From contig JAFLDL010000009.1 of the NCBI GenBank assembly GCA_017302435.1, forward strand, positions 43,652-107,651: a DNA stretch of 64,000 nucleotides, given 5' to 3'. The position numbers were made by a program, and so were the translations under genes. This stretch comes from Candidatus Accumulibacter necessarius. Its GTDB lineage: Bacteria > Pseudomonadota > Gammaproteobacteria > Burkholderiales > Rhodocyclaceae. The notes under the pieces were generated by a model. That model ran no database searches. It worked only from the letters and a program-made list of their open reading frames with translations, and was not told the DNA's origin. This document shows, piece after piece, positions 34,341 through 43,754 of the stretch (positions within the stretch are counted from its first letter, which is position 1; every line of letters starts with the position of its first letter).

Positions 34341-35684
34341 TCAGCGCGAGCGCGCCAGATCGAAGTCGGCGGTGTTGCGTTCGTCGATGAACAGGCGAGC
34401 CGGTTCTGGCGGCTCGCCGTTACGGCAGGTGACCACCACGTTGGCCAGCACCTGCTTCTTCTGCAGCACTTCGACGGCACAGCGGCCGTAGATGCTCTCG
34501 ATGGTCGCCAGCAGGTTGCGCGAGTAGGGCGTGGCGAGGGCGCTGTCGAGAATCAGGTTGGCAATCAGCAGTCCATCGGGTTCAAGTACCCGGCGCGTCG
34601 CCTGCCAGAATTCGCGCGTGACCAGGTGGCCGGGGATCGACGAGTGGGCGCCGTAGACGTCCACCAGCATGGCAGCGAAGCGCTCCTCGGTCCGGATCAC
34701 GAAGCGGCGTGCATCGTCGGCGATGAAGTCGCCGCGCGCGGCTGTGTGGAGAAAATGCTTTTCGGCGATGCCGCGGACCGCCGGGTCGATATCGACATAG
34801 GTGTAATGGTTGCGCGGTTCGCGGTGCGACAGCGTGAAGCCGCCGGCGCCGAGTACCAGAATCCGGCGGTCACGGAAGCCAAGGTCATCGAGCAGGAGAC
34901 TGCGAACGTGCCGGATGTAGCGTGCGTAGTGTGGCGGGTCTGACTCGTCGATCAATGAGGCGAACGAGTTGTTGTTCTTGAAGGCTTGGCCGTTGATCGC
35001 ACCGTCGTATTTGGCCGGCACCACCAGATAGCTGGCGTAAGCCGTTTCGATTTCCGGGCGCAGCCAGGCATTGGCGACAACGGCCAGGGTGATGACCGTC
35101 AAGCCGGCGGTGGTGGTGGCCCAGCCGCGACCGCGCAACAGCACGAAGCCGACGACCAGCAACAGCGCGCAGAGCGCCACGGCCGCCGACACGCCCAGCC
35201 ATTGCATCACCAGCAGCGACAAGGACAGCGAACCGAGAAAGGAGCCGAGCGTGGAGTAGTAAAGTGCCTGTCCGCTGGCCTCGCCGACGCGTTCGTGCTG
35301 TAGCAGATTAGTCAGGATGGGTACGGTCTGCCCGAGCAGCCAGGCGATCGGACAGAGTACGCCGGCAATGAGCACCAGGTAGGCGAGTTCCGGCGGACGG
35401 ATTGCAGCAAAGATAACATCAACGCTCACCCCGGCCAGACCGACGCCGATCAGCAAGGCCGCGAGCAGAAAGTTCCTCGCCACGACATCGAGATACTCGT
35501 CGTCGATCTTTGCCCCGGCGTGGTAACCCAGGGCCAGGGCAAGAAGAAAGAAACCGATCGTGGGTGCGGTGACGACGATCGAGCTGCCCATGTGCGGGAT
35601 GATCTGGCGCAACGCGATGACTTCGGCGCCAAGCGAGCAGAAGCCTTCAATGAAGACAATGAGAAAGAGCAGCAGACGTGGCAT
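34341..35684 (-). CDS. Membrane-fused spermidine synthase-like protein
   Basis: A 447-residue protein. The first ~210 residues hold six or more transmembrane segments (LLLFLIVFIEGFCSLGAEVIAL, IGFFLLALALGYHAG, YLVLIAGVLCPIAWLLG). The soluble C-terminal half is a Rossmann-type aminopropyltransferase fold with RRILVLGAGGFTLSHRE, HYTYVDIDPAVRGIAEKHF and MLVDVYGAHSSIPGHL. The fused-membrane spermidine synthase group is common in proteobacteria, and its true substrate is usually unproven. It ends just right of the island boundary and was probably the original neighbour of tRNA-Ser. A second, soluble member of this fold lies at 48982-49866. Confidence 0.86.
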   Translation of the reverse strand: MPRLLLFLIVFIEGFCSLGAEVIALRQIIPHMGSSIVVTAPTIGFFLLALALGYHAGAKIDDEYLDVVARNFLLAALLIGVGLAGVSVDVIFAAIRPPELAYLVLIAGVLCPIAWLLGQTVPILTNLLQHERVGEASGQALYYSTLGSFLGSLSLSLLVMQWLGVSAAVALCALLLVVGFVLLRGRGWATTTAGLTVITLAVVANAWLRPEIETAYASYLVVPAKYDGAINGQAFKNNNSFASLIDESDPPHYARYIRHVRSLLLDDLGFRDRRILVLGAGGFTLSHREPRNHYTYVDIDPAVRGIAEKHFLHTAARGDFIADDARRFVIRTEERFAAMLVDVYGAHSSIPGHLVTREFWQATRRVLEPDGLLIANLILDSALATPYSRNLLATIESIYGRCAVEVLQKKQVLANVVVTCRNGEPPEPARLFIDERNTADFDLARSR

Positions 35685-35717
35685 GCGGGAGTGTGCGCCG
35701 GGCGGAGTAAGCCGGCA

Positions 35718-36599
35718 CTATACTCCAGCACCACCTTCACGAAGGAATCGGGGCAGGAGTTCGGGCGGCAACTGCAGCCGATGGAGCAGGGTTTCGCGGC
35801 TGATGTGCAGCAGGTCCTGGACGGCTTTCAGGTCATCCGGTATGGCCGGGTCAGCCCAGCCGTCGATCGAGTGGCGAGCGAGGTTGACAGCCAGTTTCAC
35901 GTTCTGCACCCTGGGCAGATGCGCGTTGCCGTCGTCGATCAGCTTCGTCAGCAGCTCGGGTAGATGCCAGGCGTGGCAGAGCGCCAACTGCAGTTCGGCC
36001 AGCGGAAACCCGAGCACCTCCTGCTGCACGCTGGCGCTGCGCAGTGATCTGTCGGCCTGCAGCCGCGAGCGAATCTCGATTGCCAGATCCGGCGCAAAGC
36101 ACCATAGCAGGATCTCTGCGAGGTCATGCAGCAACGCGGCGAGAGCCACTTCCTCAACGTTCATGTCATGCCGCGCGAACGCCCACTCGTGGGCGTAGCG
36201 TGAGGCACGTTGTGTGCGCAGGATCACCTGCAGTACGCCGAGCAGGGCTTGCGGCTGACCACTGAGCATGCTCTCGAGCGTCAGCGGCCGGTCGAACTGC
36301 CGGAAAAAAGGGTCGACGCCGAGCATCATCACCGCGCTGGCGATATTCGTGATGTCGCTTTGCAGGCGGCGACGGCTGCCAGCCTGAATATAGGCCAGGA
36401 CGCGGATGGCCAACAACGGGTCCTGTAGCACGATGTCAGTGATGTCGCGGCCGGTGACCCGGTCGATATTCTGACGCGCCTCGTCGAGGCGGCGCGCCGT
36501 CTGGCGTAGAACGGGCATTTCTCTGCCGCTGACGAAGGCCAGCCAGCCAGCCAGGTCGCGGGGCGGGTGCTTGTCGAACATGGGTGTCGCCTTCAACAA
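35718..36599 (-). CDS. HDOD-domain protein
   Basis: A 293-residue protein. Most of it is an HDOD domain, a phosphohydrolase-like fold with degenerate metal ligands: DIVLQDPLLAIRVLAYIQAGS, SDITNIASAVMMLGVDPF, EEVALAALLHDLAEILLW and LQLALCHAWHLPELLTKLID. LLHDLAE keeps an HD pair. HDOD proteins take part in signalling, often linked to cyclic-di-GMP or stress pathways. ATG 36599 (MLKATP...) or ATG 36581 (MFDKHPP) could be the start. It is 34 bp from the membrane aminopropyltransferase-like gene on the same strand. No effector domain is attached, so its partner is unknown. Confidence 0.87.
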   Translation of the reverse strand: MLKATPMFDKHPPRDLAGWLAFVSGREMPVLRQTARRLDEARQNIDRVTGRDITDIVLQDPLLAIRVLAYIQAGSRRRLQSDITNIASAVMMLGVDPFFRQFDRPLTLESMLSGQPQALLGVLQVILRTQRASRYAHEWAFARHDMNVEEVALAALLHDLAEILLWCFAPDLAIEIRSRLQADRSLRSASVQQEVLGFPLAELQLALCHAWHLPELLTKLIDDGNAHLPRVQNVKLAVNLARHSIDGWADPAIPDDLKAVQDLLHISRETLLHRLQLPPELLPRFLREGGAGV

Positions 36600-36721
36600 G
36601 GGCGTCCGAAGAATGCGCTGACTGCGGAACAGCTTGCCATGCCGCTGGCCAGCGCGATCAGGCAGATGGTAGTCCCAGCCTCGTCAGCCTGCAAGCTGCC
36701 GGTGGCGGTTTGCCTGAAAGG

Positions 36722-37984
36722 TCAGAAGCGCTCCCCCGTCCGCAGATAGCGCCATTGCCCGGGAGCCAGCTTGCCAAGCGATACGCTGCCGATCCGGACG
36801 CGTTTGATGTCGGTCGCCCGCAAGCCCACCTGCTCGCACATGCTCTGGATCTGTCGCTTCCTGTTTTCGTGCAGGACGAAGCGCAATTGCTGCTCACTCA
36901 GCCAGGACACCTCCGCGCGCAGCAGTTTGACCTTGTCGAGCGACAGGCCATACCGGAGCAGCTCCAGGCCACCCGGCAGCAACTCACCCTCGACGCGGAC
37001 ATGATATTCCTTCTCCAGCCTGGAATCGCCACCAGTCAGTCGGCGGGCGACACTACCCTCCTGGGTAAACACCAGCATGCCACCCTCCTCCGGCTCAAGT
37101 CTGCCGGCCAGAGCCAACCCGCGCAGGTGGCCGACCTTGAAACGGAGCGGGCAGCCGTCTTCCGGCCAACGGTTCTCGGCACGGATCGATTCGACCGGGT
37201 TCTCGCGCCCGTTCCCTGCCGGCGCATCGAGATCGTCACACGGAATCTTGTTGAAGAGGATGGTTACACTTTCGGTCTGATGCTTGCTCGCCGCCTCCTT
37301 GACCTGGATCCTGGCCTTCGGGTTCACCCGCGCGCCAAGTGTCGTGATGACGACGCCGTCCACAGTCACCCAGCCATTCTCGATCCACTCGTCAGCTTCG
37401 CGTCGCGAACACTGGGCCTGTGCGCTCACCAGCTTCGACAGCCGCGGTGATTCCTTCGCCAGACCACGTTTCGTGCTGGCCGCAGCCACCGTCGGTTCGG
37501 CTGGCGGCGCTGGGCGCGGCTCTTGCGGCGCCGGTGCTGTCGGCAAGACGTTCGCGATCCGGGCTGGCGCAAGCGCCGCACGCTCGCTGCGCTGCGGCGC
37601 CGGTGGGAGGGCGCGCGCGCCGGTGCTGCGTGCTATTCCACGTTGCGGATGTTTCTTGGCAGCTTTCGTGGCCGGCAGAATCGGTGCTGCCGGCGAGACA
37701 TCCGCGACCGGGGTTGGCGGAAGCGCCTCACGCTCGGTGCGTTGCGGCGCCGGAGGGAAGGCGCGCACGCCGGTGCTGCGCGCTATTCCACGTTGTGGAT
37801 GGTTTTTCGCAGCTTTCGTGGCTGGCGGAGGCGGTGCTGTCGGCTTGCCGTCAGCCGGCTGCTGCGTGGCATGCTTCGATGTCGGAGAACCGCCGCGAAT
37901 CGGCCGGCGCGCAGGCGCCCTCGCTTCGCCGGGAGCAGCAGAGCTGGCGGGTCTTTTCGGTAGCTTCAGGGTCGCGCGGGACAT
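36722..37984 (-). CDS. RsuA/RluB-family pseudouridine synthase with repeat-rich N-terminal extension
   Basis: A 420-residue protein. Residues about 1-175 are a Pro/Ala/Arg/Lys-rich, disordered extension that contains two 50-residue repeats (KAAKNHPQRGIARSTG, KAAKKHPQRGIARSTG). Residues about 180-240 are an S4 RNA-binding domain (RLSKLVSAQAQCSRREADEW). The rest is a pseudouridine synthase core (NRKRQIQSMCEQVGLRATDIKRVRIG near the end) that isomerises uridine in rRNA in this family. The usual catalytic Asp of the GRLD motif is Glu here (GRLEPEEGGMLVF, near residue 297). That change normally abolishes activity, so the protein may bind rRNA without modifying it. Confidence 0.87.
   Translation of the reverse strand: MSRATLKLPKRPASSAAPGEARAPARRPIRGGSPTSKHATQQPADGKPTAPPPPATKAAKNHPQRGIARSTGVRAFPPAPQRTEREALPPTPVADVSPAAPILPATKAAKKHPQRGIARSTGARALPPAPQRSERAALAPARIANVLPTAPAPQEPRPAPPAEPTVAAASTKRGLAKESPRLSKLVSAQAQCSRREADEWIENGWVTVDGVVITTLGARVNPKARIQVKEAASKHQTESVTILFNKIPCDDLDAPAGNGRENPVESIRAENRWPEDGCPLRFKVGHLRGLALAGRLEPEEGGMLVFTQEGSVARRLTGGDSRLEKEYHVRVEGELLPGGLELLRYGLSLDKVKLLRAEVSWLSEQQLRFVLHENRKRQIQSMCEQVGLRATDIKRVRIGSVSLGKLAPGQWRYLRTGERF
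37533..37832. repeat. Two tandem 150-bp imperfect repeats within the pseudouridine synthase gene
   Basis: Units 37533-37682 and 37683-37832 repeat with a 150-bp period; a third partial copy begins at 37833 (GGTGCTGTCGGC). Each encodes 50 residues of the Pro/Ala/Arg-rich extension, so copy-number change stays in frame. Confidence 0.8.
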
Positions 37985-38074
37985 GGCATGGCTTTTCGTC
38001 GGGTCGGGGCGCGTAGTTTACGCCAGAACTTACCGCGGCCGCGCTCGGAATTGCCTGCCGCCATCCCTCCTGCG

Positions 38075-38641
38075 CTAACGCGGCGGGGGTGGTGGGGGTG
38101 CGCCACGCGGCGGTGGCGGTGGTGGTGGGCTGCCACGTGGCGGTGGGGGGGGTGGTGGAAGAGCGGTGGCAGCAAAGGGCCGGCCAGCGTTCGCATTCTG
38201 TAGTGAATAGCCACCAATCAGCGGCACCTTGTGACCGCGCGAGTACATGCACTGCACGTAGCTCTGGTCGTACCGCTGCTGCAGGGCATAGCTCGATGCA
38301 TTACTGGCCGCGACTCCGCTGGTACTGCCAACGAGCAGGCCAACACCGGCGCCAACGGCGGCACCACTCGACCCATCGACAGCGGCACCAACCGCAGCGC
38401 CAACTGCCGTTCCCAGCACGGCGCTCGCCACGCCGGCATCGACGGCCGCCGTTTCAGGGGTTCTCGGACTGATCACCTGGCGCGCATAGTCCCTGCACAT
38501 GGCGTCGTCGGCGCGGAACTGCGCGAAGCTCTGGCCCGTTCCAGGCAGGGTCATCACGCTCGGACCCTCCGGTGGCAGACTGACACAGGCGGTTAAGATG
38601 AGGATCAACAGCGGTGGGCTATGGCGGAGGCTGGGCATCAC
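38075..38641 (-). CDS. Glycine-zipper lipoprotein with polyproline tail
   Basis: A 188-residue protein. The N terminus is a lipoprotein signal (PPLLILILTACVSLPP; lipobox LTAC, acylated Cys about residue 19). A domain with DDAMCRDYARQVISP follows, then a glycine-zipper stretch (SAVLGTAVGAAVGAAVDGSS and GAAVGAGVGLLVGST) suited to membrane insertion or oligomerisation. Next comes a YVQCMYSRGHKVP segment with a Cys likely paired to the earlier one. The tail is unusual: PPPPPPPRGSPP and similar runs repeated three times, ending PPPPPPR. It probably sits in the outer membrane or periplasm; function is unknown. Polyproline runs would need EF-P for translation. Confidence 0.8.
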   Translation of the reverse strand: MMPSLRHSPPLLILILTACVSLPPEGPSVMTLPGTGQSFAQFRADDAMCRDYARQVISPRTPETAAVDAGVASAVLGTAVGAAVGAAVDGSSGAAVGAGVGLLVGSTSGVAASNASSYALQQRYDQSYVQCMYSRGHKVPLIGGYSLQNANAGRPFAATALPPPPPPPRGSPPPPPPPRGAPPPPPPR

Positions 38642-39005
38642 GGGGCGGTTCCTGGTGGCAAGACATCTGGTCGGCGCGGATCATCGCCCGGGGTACGTAC
38701 CAGTGCGCGGTCAACACCTGCTTGAAACACTTAATAACGCAGGCGGCGCCCAAAGGCTGACGCGTTTCGAAAGCCTGTTCACCCGCGACCAGCATTGGCC
38801 GTCTGATCCGGGCGCAGTTCTCCCGCTGCCAGTCGCGCATTGGCGCGGGCACTGAACCGGAAAACAGAGGGTGTTGGCGCTTGCGGTTTCTGGTACGCTG
38901 CTGGCGACAGAGCTGTGGGCGTGATGACCGGGCAACGAACCGTCGGCTGCACTGCTGTGATGCAGTCGGCCGACGGCCCGTGATTGTGGGCACCGTGATT
39001 CTCGC
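38642..39005. other. Intergenic region between divergent lipoprotein and FapA genes
   Basis: 364 bp with no supported gene. The long minus-strand frame that crosses it is antisense to the FapA gene and is GC-driven. The region must hold the divergent promoters. A GC-rich imperfect dyad (GTCGGCTGCACTGC...GCAGTCGGCCGAC) lies near 38940-38976. Confidence 0.45.
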
Positions 39006-41057
39006 ATGAAGCTGAACGACGGGGCTGCCGAGCAGCCCTTGACACGCACCAGACGCGGCGGGCCTTCCGCGCTGGGAATCGACCTTGATCTGACTGCCGT
39101 CATGCCACAACATCCGGAAAGCGCCATCGGCAACCTGGCCGACCTTCAGGAGGGACAGATCGCGCTGTCGCGATTCATCGTACAGCGCGACGCTGGCCTG
39201 TATGTCAGTCTTTCGCGGCTGGAGTCGGCCACCGACTTTTCCGACTTCGTCAATCGCGTCTTCGCGTCGGGCCTTTACTTCCGGGGGCTTGATTACCCCC
39301 GCTTCCTTTCCCTGCTCTACGACGATCCCATCGGCGTTGGCATGAATGCCGGCGAGGAGGTATTCCTGGCGGCCGACATCACATCGCTCCGGCCGGAGCG
39401 CCAGGCGCTGTACCAGGCGCCGCTGATCGAAAACGGCGAAGCAGCCTATCTCTTCGAGCCGCGTTATCGCGAAGAAGAAAGTGATCAGGCGTTTGTCGAG
39501 CAGGGTGAAGACCTCGCTCAGCCAGGCTCGGACCGCGGCCACCAACCAGCCGAGACACGGGTTTACCTCGACGTCGACGAATTCATAGCCAATGCCTGGA
39601 CAAAAGGCGTGCGCTTCGGTATCGACGTCGCGGTGGTGCGCGAAGGGCTCGAACTCGACAAACCCGAGCGCCGGGTGGTTGCCCGCAGCCGGCCATGTGT
39701 TCCCGGCAAGGATGCCGAGATTGTCGAACAGGCACCTGGACTTCGCCGCAACAACGCACCCCGTCGGCTGCTCGGGGATCGAGTCGACCTTCGCCAGTTC
39801 GAAACTCGCTACCCGCAAGTCGCCGCCGGAATACGCCTGGTCAAAAAGACGCCGCGCACGCCGGGCCTCGACGGCTGGGACATCAGTGGCGAGCCGCTGC
39901 CGGCACCGTTGCCCAAGGACTGCGACCTGGAGAGCCTGGCCGGCCCCGGGACCCGCATCAACCGGGAGACGGATGGCGAATACCTGCTGGCCTCGGTCTG
40001 TGGCTTTCTCAATATCGACCGGCGCAGCAACCAGTTCTCGGTTGCCGACAAGATCGTCAGTCACGAGGGCGTCAGTGTGCGCACCACCGGCGACCTCCTG
40101 CTGACCGGCGAAGTGTACGAGCAGCACGGCGAGATCCAGGAGAAGCGGGTCGTCCAGTGTCGCAGCATCACGGCTTACGCTGACGTTTTTGGCAACATCG
40201 TTTCGAGCGGCGGGGTGGTCTGCCTGAAGCACAATCTGGTCGGCGGCAGTGCCAGCAATGATGAAGGCGACATTGTCGTCGAGGGCATGGCTTCCGGCGC
40301 GACGCTGACCGCACACCACGGATGCATCACTGTCCGGCAAGCGGACAACTGCGTGCTTCTGGGTCGCCAGGTAGTTGTCGGACAAGCGACGAACTGCGCC
40401 ATCGTCGCCGATGAGGTGACGCTCGATGTTTCGGAGGCCTGTGGTGTGGCCGCCAGGGCGATAACCGTGCAAACTGCTCGTTCGCGCCGCGAGCTTGACA
40501 CCGTTTTGCTGCTCCTCCTGCCTGACCTGTCCACGTACGCGGCACAGATCGCCGCCCTGGAGAAGAAATGTGCGGCGCTGGACAAGGAAATTGCCGAGCA
40601 TCGTTCCCGGATCGATGCCTTGCGCAGCGAGAAGGAGGTCGCCAGTTACCTGCTACTGGCGGGGAAGCTACGCCGCCAGGAAGTCACCCTGAGTGCGGAG
40701 CAGCAAGTTGGCTGGCGCAGGCTCTCGGCCCTGGTCGCACCCGTTTTGCGGACGATGTCTCAGTTGGCGGAAGTGGCCAGGGAGCTGGATGGCAATTTGA
40801 ATGCCCTGCGCAGCCAGCACAACGAAGTGACCGCGGCCAGGGAACAGGCCTGCAGCGGTATCGCCTGTACGGTCGAGCGCGTCGAAGGGGAAACGCGGGT
40901 CAGTACCTTGTTGCTGCGCTTGGCCGATACCCCGCTGAGCGCTCTGCCCGGCAAGGACCTGAAGGCGAGACTGCGCAGAACCGATCCGGCCACCCGGCTG
41001 CTGTTTTCTGGGACCGCCGGCCACTTTGCCTGGAGTTACCGCCCGCCGTCGGCCTGA
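39006..41057 (+). CDS. FapA/DUF342-family protein
   Basis: A 683-residue protein. The N-terminal ~250 residues are variable. The centre has the FapA pattern: AAGIRLVKKTPRTPGLDGWDISGEPL, then DGEYLLASVCGFLNIDR. This leads into a beta-solenoid of short repeats (ITAYADVFGNIVSSGGVVCL, GDIVVEGMASGATLTAHHGC, NCVLLGRQVVVGQATNCAIV). A coiled coil follows (YAAQIAALEKKCAALDKEIAE). FapA-type polymers scaffold polar assemblies such as flagella in Vibrio. No flagellar or chemotaxis genes are nearby, so here it is an orphan scaffold. The start at ATG 39006 is the first good one after the divergent promoter region. Confidence 0.82.
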   Translation: MKLNDGAAEQPLTRTRRGGPSALGIDLDLTAVMPQHPESAIGNLADLQEGQIALSRFIVQRDAGLYVSLSRLESATDFSDFVNRVFASGLYFRGLDYPRFLSLLYDDPIGVGMNAGEEVFLAADITSLRPERQALYQAPLIENGEAAYLFEPRYREEESDQAFVEQGEDLAQPGSDRGHQPAETRVYLDVDEFIANAWTKGVRFGIDVAVVREGLELDKPERRVVARSRPCVPGKDAEIVEQAPGLRRNNAPRRLLGDRVDLRQFETRYPQVAAGIRLVKKTPRTPGLDGWDISGEPLPAPLPKDCDLESLAGPGTRINRETDGEYLLASVCGFLNIDRRSNQFSVADKIVSHEGVSVRTTGDLLLTGEVYEQHGEIQEKRVVQCRSITAYADVFGNIVSSGGVVCLKHNLVGGSASNDEGDIVVEGMASGATLTAHHGCITVRQADNCVLLGRQVVVGQATNCAIVADEVTLDVSEACGVAARAITVQTARSRRELDTVLLLLLPDLSTYAAQIAALEKKCAALDKEIAEHRSRIDALRSEKEVASYLLLAGKLRRQEVTLSAEQQVGWRRLSALVAPVLRTMSQLAEVARELDGNLNALRSQHNEVTAAREQACSGIACTVERVEGETRVSTLLLRLADTPLSALPGKDLKARLRRTDPATRLLFSGTAGHFAWSYRPPSA

Positions 41058-41100
41058 GTGCCGGTGCGGTCGAAGGCGGGCGCGAACTCGACGGCTGGTA

Positions 41101-43683
41101 CTACGCCTCCGCTACCCGCCGGGCGATGTGTTCAAGCGCTTCCTCGATCTGATCGATGAGGATCAGGCAGAGATCCCCCGCCTGCAGTTCGGCCAGAGCG
41201 CTGTCGATGGCCAGAAACTCGCCATGGATCTCCCGGATCTCCGAGGTTCGTTCAGCGTCCTTCAGACCCTCCTGCAACAACGCAAGCACTTCGCCATCGG
41301 CACGACCCCGTTGGCACTGGTCTTGATAGAGCACAACCCGATCAAAAGCGCCACCCAGGATCTGCGTTTGCTGGCGGATGTCCTCGTCGCGCCGGTCGCC
41401 GGCACCGCTGATGACCACCGAGCGCTTGGCACCCGCCGCCGACGGCAGGTTATCAATGGCGTCAACCAGCGCCTGAATGGCGTCCGGGTTATGCCCGTAA
41501 TCGGCAATCAAGGTCGCCCCGCGATAGCTGAAAACATTGAAACGTCCGGGTGCGGTCGCGGCGTCGTTGACGAAACTGGCCAGTCCCCGCTCGATGATCG
41601 CCCAGTCCAGCCCCAGGGCCCAAACGGCGGCGATCGCCGCCATGGCATTCTCGACCTGGAAGCCAATGGCCCCGGCTTGTGTCACGGCGATCTCCGCCAG
41701 CGCGATGCGGTACTCAATACCGCCTCCGGAGGCGACGATCGAATCGCCATCGCGATAGACGACCCGTTTGCGCTGGGCGCGGTGCATCGCCATGACCGGA
41801 TGGTTCCGGTCACAGGCGAAGTAGGTCACGCTGCCGGGGCACGAATCGGCCATCCTCACGACCATCGGATCGGCGGCGTTGAGCACCGCAACACCGCTCC
41901 CCGGCCGAACGTTGTTGACGATCACGCGCTTGACGACCGAGAGATCCTCGACCGTGCTGATGTAGGATAGTCCCAGATGGTCACCGAGGCCGATGTTCGT
42001 AACGACGGCGACATCACAGCGGTCGAAGCCGAGCCCCTCACGCAGGACACCACCGCGCGCCGTCTCGAGCACGGCGGCGTCGACGTCAGGGTGCAGCAGG
42101 ACGTTTCTGGCGCTCTTCGGGCCGCTGCAGTCACCGGTATCGATGCGCCGACCCTCGATATAGACGCCGTCGGTCGTCGTCATGCCGACGCGCAGACCTT
42201 GCTGGCCAAGGATGTGGGCGATCAGGCGCACGGTTGTCGTCTTGCCGTTCGTTCCGGCGACGGCAACAATAGGAATCCGTCCATCATCGCCGGCGGCAAA
42301 CATGTTGGCAATGATCGCCTCGCCCACCGGCCGCCCCTTGCCGAACGACGGCTGCAGGTGCATGCGCAGTCCCGGCGCCGCGTTGATTTCGACGATGCCG
42401 CCGCCCTGGTCTTCAAGCGGCCGCAGGACGCCGTCGCAGACGACATCGACGCCGGCAATATCGAGGCCGATCGTCTGCGCCGCCGCGACCGCCTGAGCCG
42501 CGAAATCGGGATGCACGTCATCGGTGACGTCGGTTGCCGTGCCGCCGGTTGACAGATTGGCGTTGTTGCGCAGGACCACGCGCTGGCCTCTCGCCGGGAT
42601 CGATTCCGGCGTGAGGCCAGCGCTGGTCAGACGCGCCAGCGCCACCTCGTCGAGTCGGATTCTGGTCAGCGACGTGGCGTGGCCTTCGCTACGTCGTGGA
42701 TCCTGGTTCACACGTTCGACCAACTGGCGAATGTTGCGCACACCATCGCCGATGACCAGCGGTGGATCCCGTCGGGCGGCAGCGATCAGCTTGTCGCCAA
42801 CCACCAGCAGTCGGTAGTCGTGGCCGGGAATGTAGCGCTCGACGAGGACTTCGTCACTGACTTCAAAAGCGATCGCGTAGGCCGCTTCAATCTGCTCACG
42901 CGTACTCAGATTGACCGCGACCCCCTTGCCCTGGTTGCCATCCTGTGGCTTGACGACGACCGGTCCGTCGATCTCGCAGGCGGCCGCCCAGGCGTCCTCG
43001 GCGCTGAGCACCGGCCGACCAGTGGGTACCGGGACCCCGGCAGCGTGCAGCAGAACCTTGCTCAGCTCCTTGTCCTGGGCGATCGATTCGGCGACCGCGC
43101 TGGTACGATCGGTTTCCGCTGCCTGAATCCGCCGCTGGCGGCTGCCCCAGCCGAACTGCACCATGCTCCCCTCGGTCAGCCGACGGTAGGGGATGTTGCG
43201 CGCCGCTGCCGCATAGACGATTGCCCCGGTACTTGGTCCCAGACGCACATCCTCGTCGAGTTCGCGCAAACGGTCGAGCGCCTCGTCGAGTTCGAAAGGC
43301 TTGTCGTCGACAGCGGCTGAGCAAAGGTTCTGGGCAAGTTCGAAGGCCAATCGGCCAACCGCCTCTTCGCTGTATTCGACGACCACCTGGTAGGTACACG
43401 CTTCAGTGGTCTGCGCCGTTCGGCTGAAAGTCACCGGGCATCCCGCCTGTGCCTGCAGCCCCAGTGCGGCAAACTCAAGTGCCTGGGCCATCGATACCGC
43501 TTCCTCATGACCGAGCGGTCGCAGCATGGCCAGCTCGGGGAAGCGCTCACGCAGGCGGTTCTCGAAGCCCGGCAGGTGGTCGATGTTGCACTCGATTTCG
43601 GTGCAGCAAACGATTGCTTCAATCGCCGTATGCCGGCTCCAGAGATTGGGACCGCGCAGAGCGCGGATACGCGAGACTTCCAT
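41101..43683 (-). CDS. cphA: Cyanophycin synthetase
   Basis: An 860-residue enzyme that polymerises aspartate and arginine into cyanophycin with two ATP per dipeptide. The N-terminal domain (residues 1-160) precedes an ATP-grasp domain with VVVKPQDGNQGKGVAVNL and IPGHDYRLLVVGDKLIAA. The Mur ligase-like domain has VAVAGTNGKTTTVRLIAHIL (P-loop), then ETARGGVLREGLGFDRCDVAV, and the final lobe with LIADYGHNPDAIQALVDAI, all complete. Length is normal (about 870). It follows the shorter CphA-like gene, 71 bp downstream, on the same strand. The local cluster also has the DUF1854 and ABC transporter genes found beside cyanophycin genes. A granule-forming nitrogen store is expected. Confidence 0.94.
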   Translation of the reverse strand: MEVSRIRALRGPNLWSRHTAIEAIVCCTEIECNIDHLPGFENRLRERFPELAMLRPLGHEEAVSMAQALEFAALGLQAQAGCPVTFSRTAQTTEACTYQVVVEYSEEAVGRLAFELAQNLCSAAVDDKPFELDEALDRLRELDEDVRLGPSTGAIVYAAAARNIPYRRLTEGSMVQFGWGSRQRRIQAAETDRTSAVAESIAQDKELSKVLLHAAGVPVPTGRPVLSAEDAWAAACEIDGPVVVKPQDGNQGKGVAVNLSTREQIEAAYAIAFEVSDEVLVERYIPGHDYRLLVVGDKLIAAARRDPPLVIGDGVRNIRQLVERVNQDPRRSEGHATSLTRIRLDEVALARLTSAGLTPESIPARGQRVVLRNNANLSTGGTATDVTDDVHPDFAAQAVAAAQTIGLDIAGVDVVCDGVLRPLEDQGGGIVEINAAPGLRMHLQPSFGKGRPVGEAIIANMFAAGDDGRIPIVAVAGTNGKTTTVRLIAHILGQQGLRVGMTTTDGVYIEGRRIDTGDCSGPKSARNVLLHPDVDAAVLETARGGVLREGLGFDRCDVAVVTNIGLGDHLGLSYISTVEDLSVVKRVIVNNVRPGSGVAVLNAADPMVVRMADSCPGSVTYFACDRNHPVMAMHRAQRKRVVYRDGDSIVASGGGIEYRIALAEIAVTQAGAIGFQVENAMAAIAAVWALGLDWAIIERGLASFVNDAATAPGRFNVFSYRGATLIADYGHNPDAIQALVDAIDNLPSAAGAKRSVVISGAGDRRDEDIRQQTQILGGAFDRVVLYQDQCQRGRADGEVLALLQEGLKDAERTSEIREIHGEFLAIDSALAELQAGDLCLILIDQIEEALEHIARRVAEA

Positions 43684-43754
43684 GAACAGTTTCCTCTTTC
43701 TGGTTCAGTCCGGATGCCGGCGGCCTTGCCCGGATCCCTGCTGGTGGTTTCGGT

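Noticed and set aside
38619-40601. 660-codon minus-strand frame antisense to the FapA gene
   Set aside because: The opposite strand encodes a recognisable FapA protein; the antisense frame has no ribosome site or motif.
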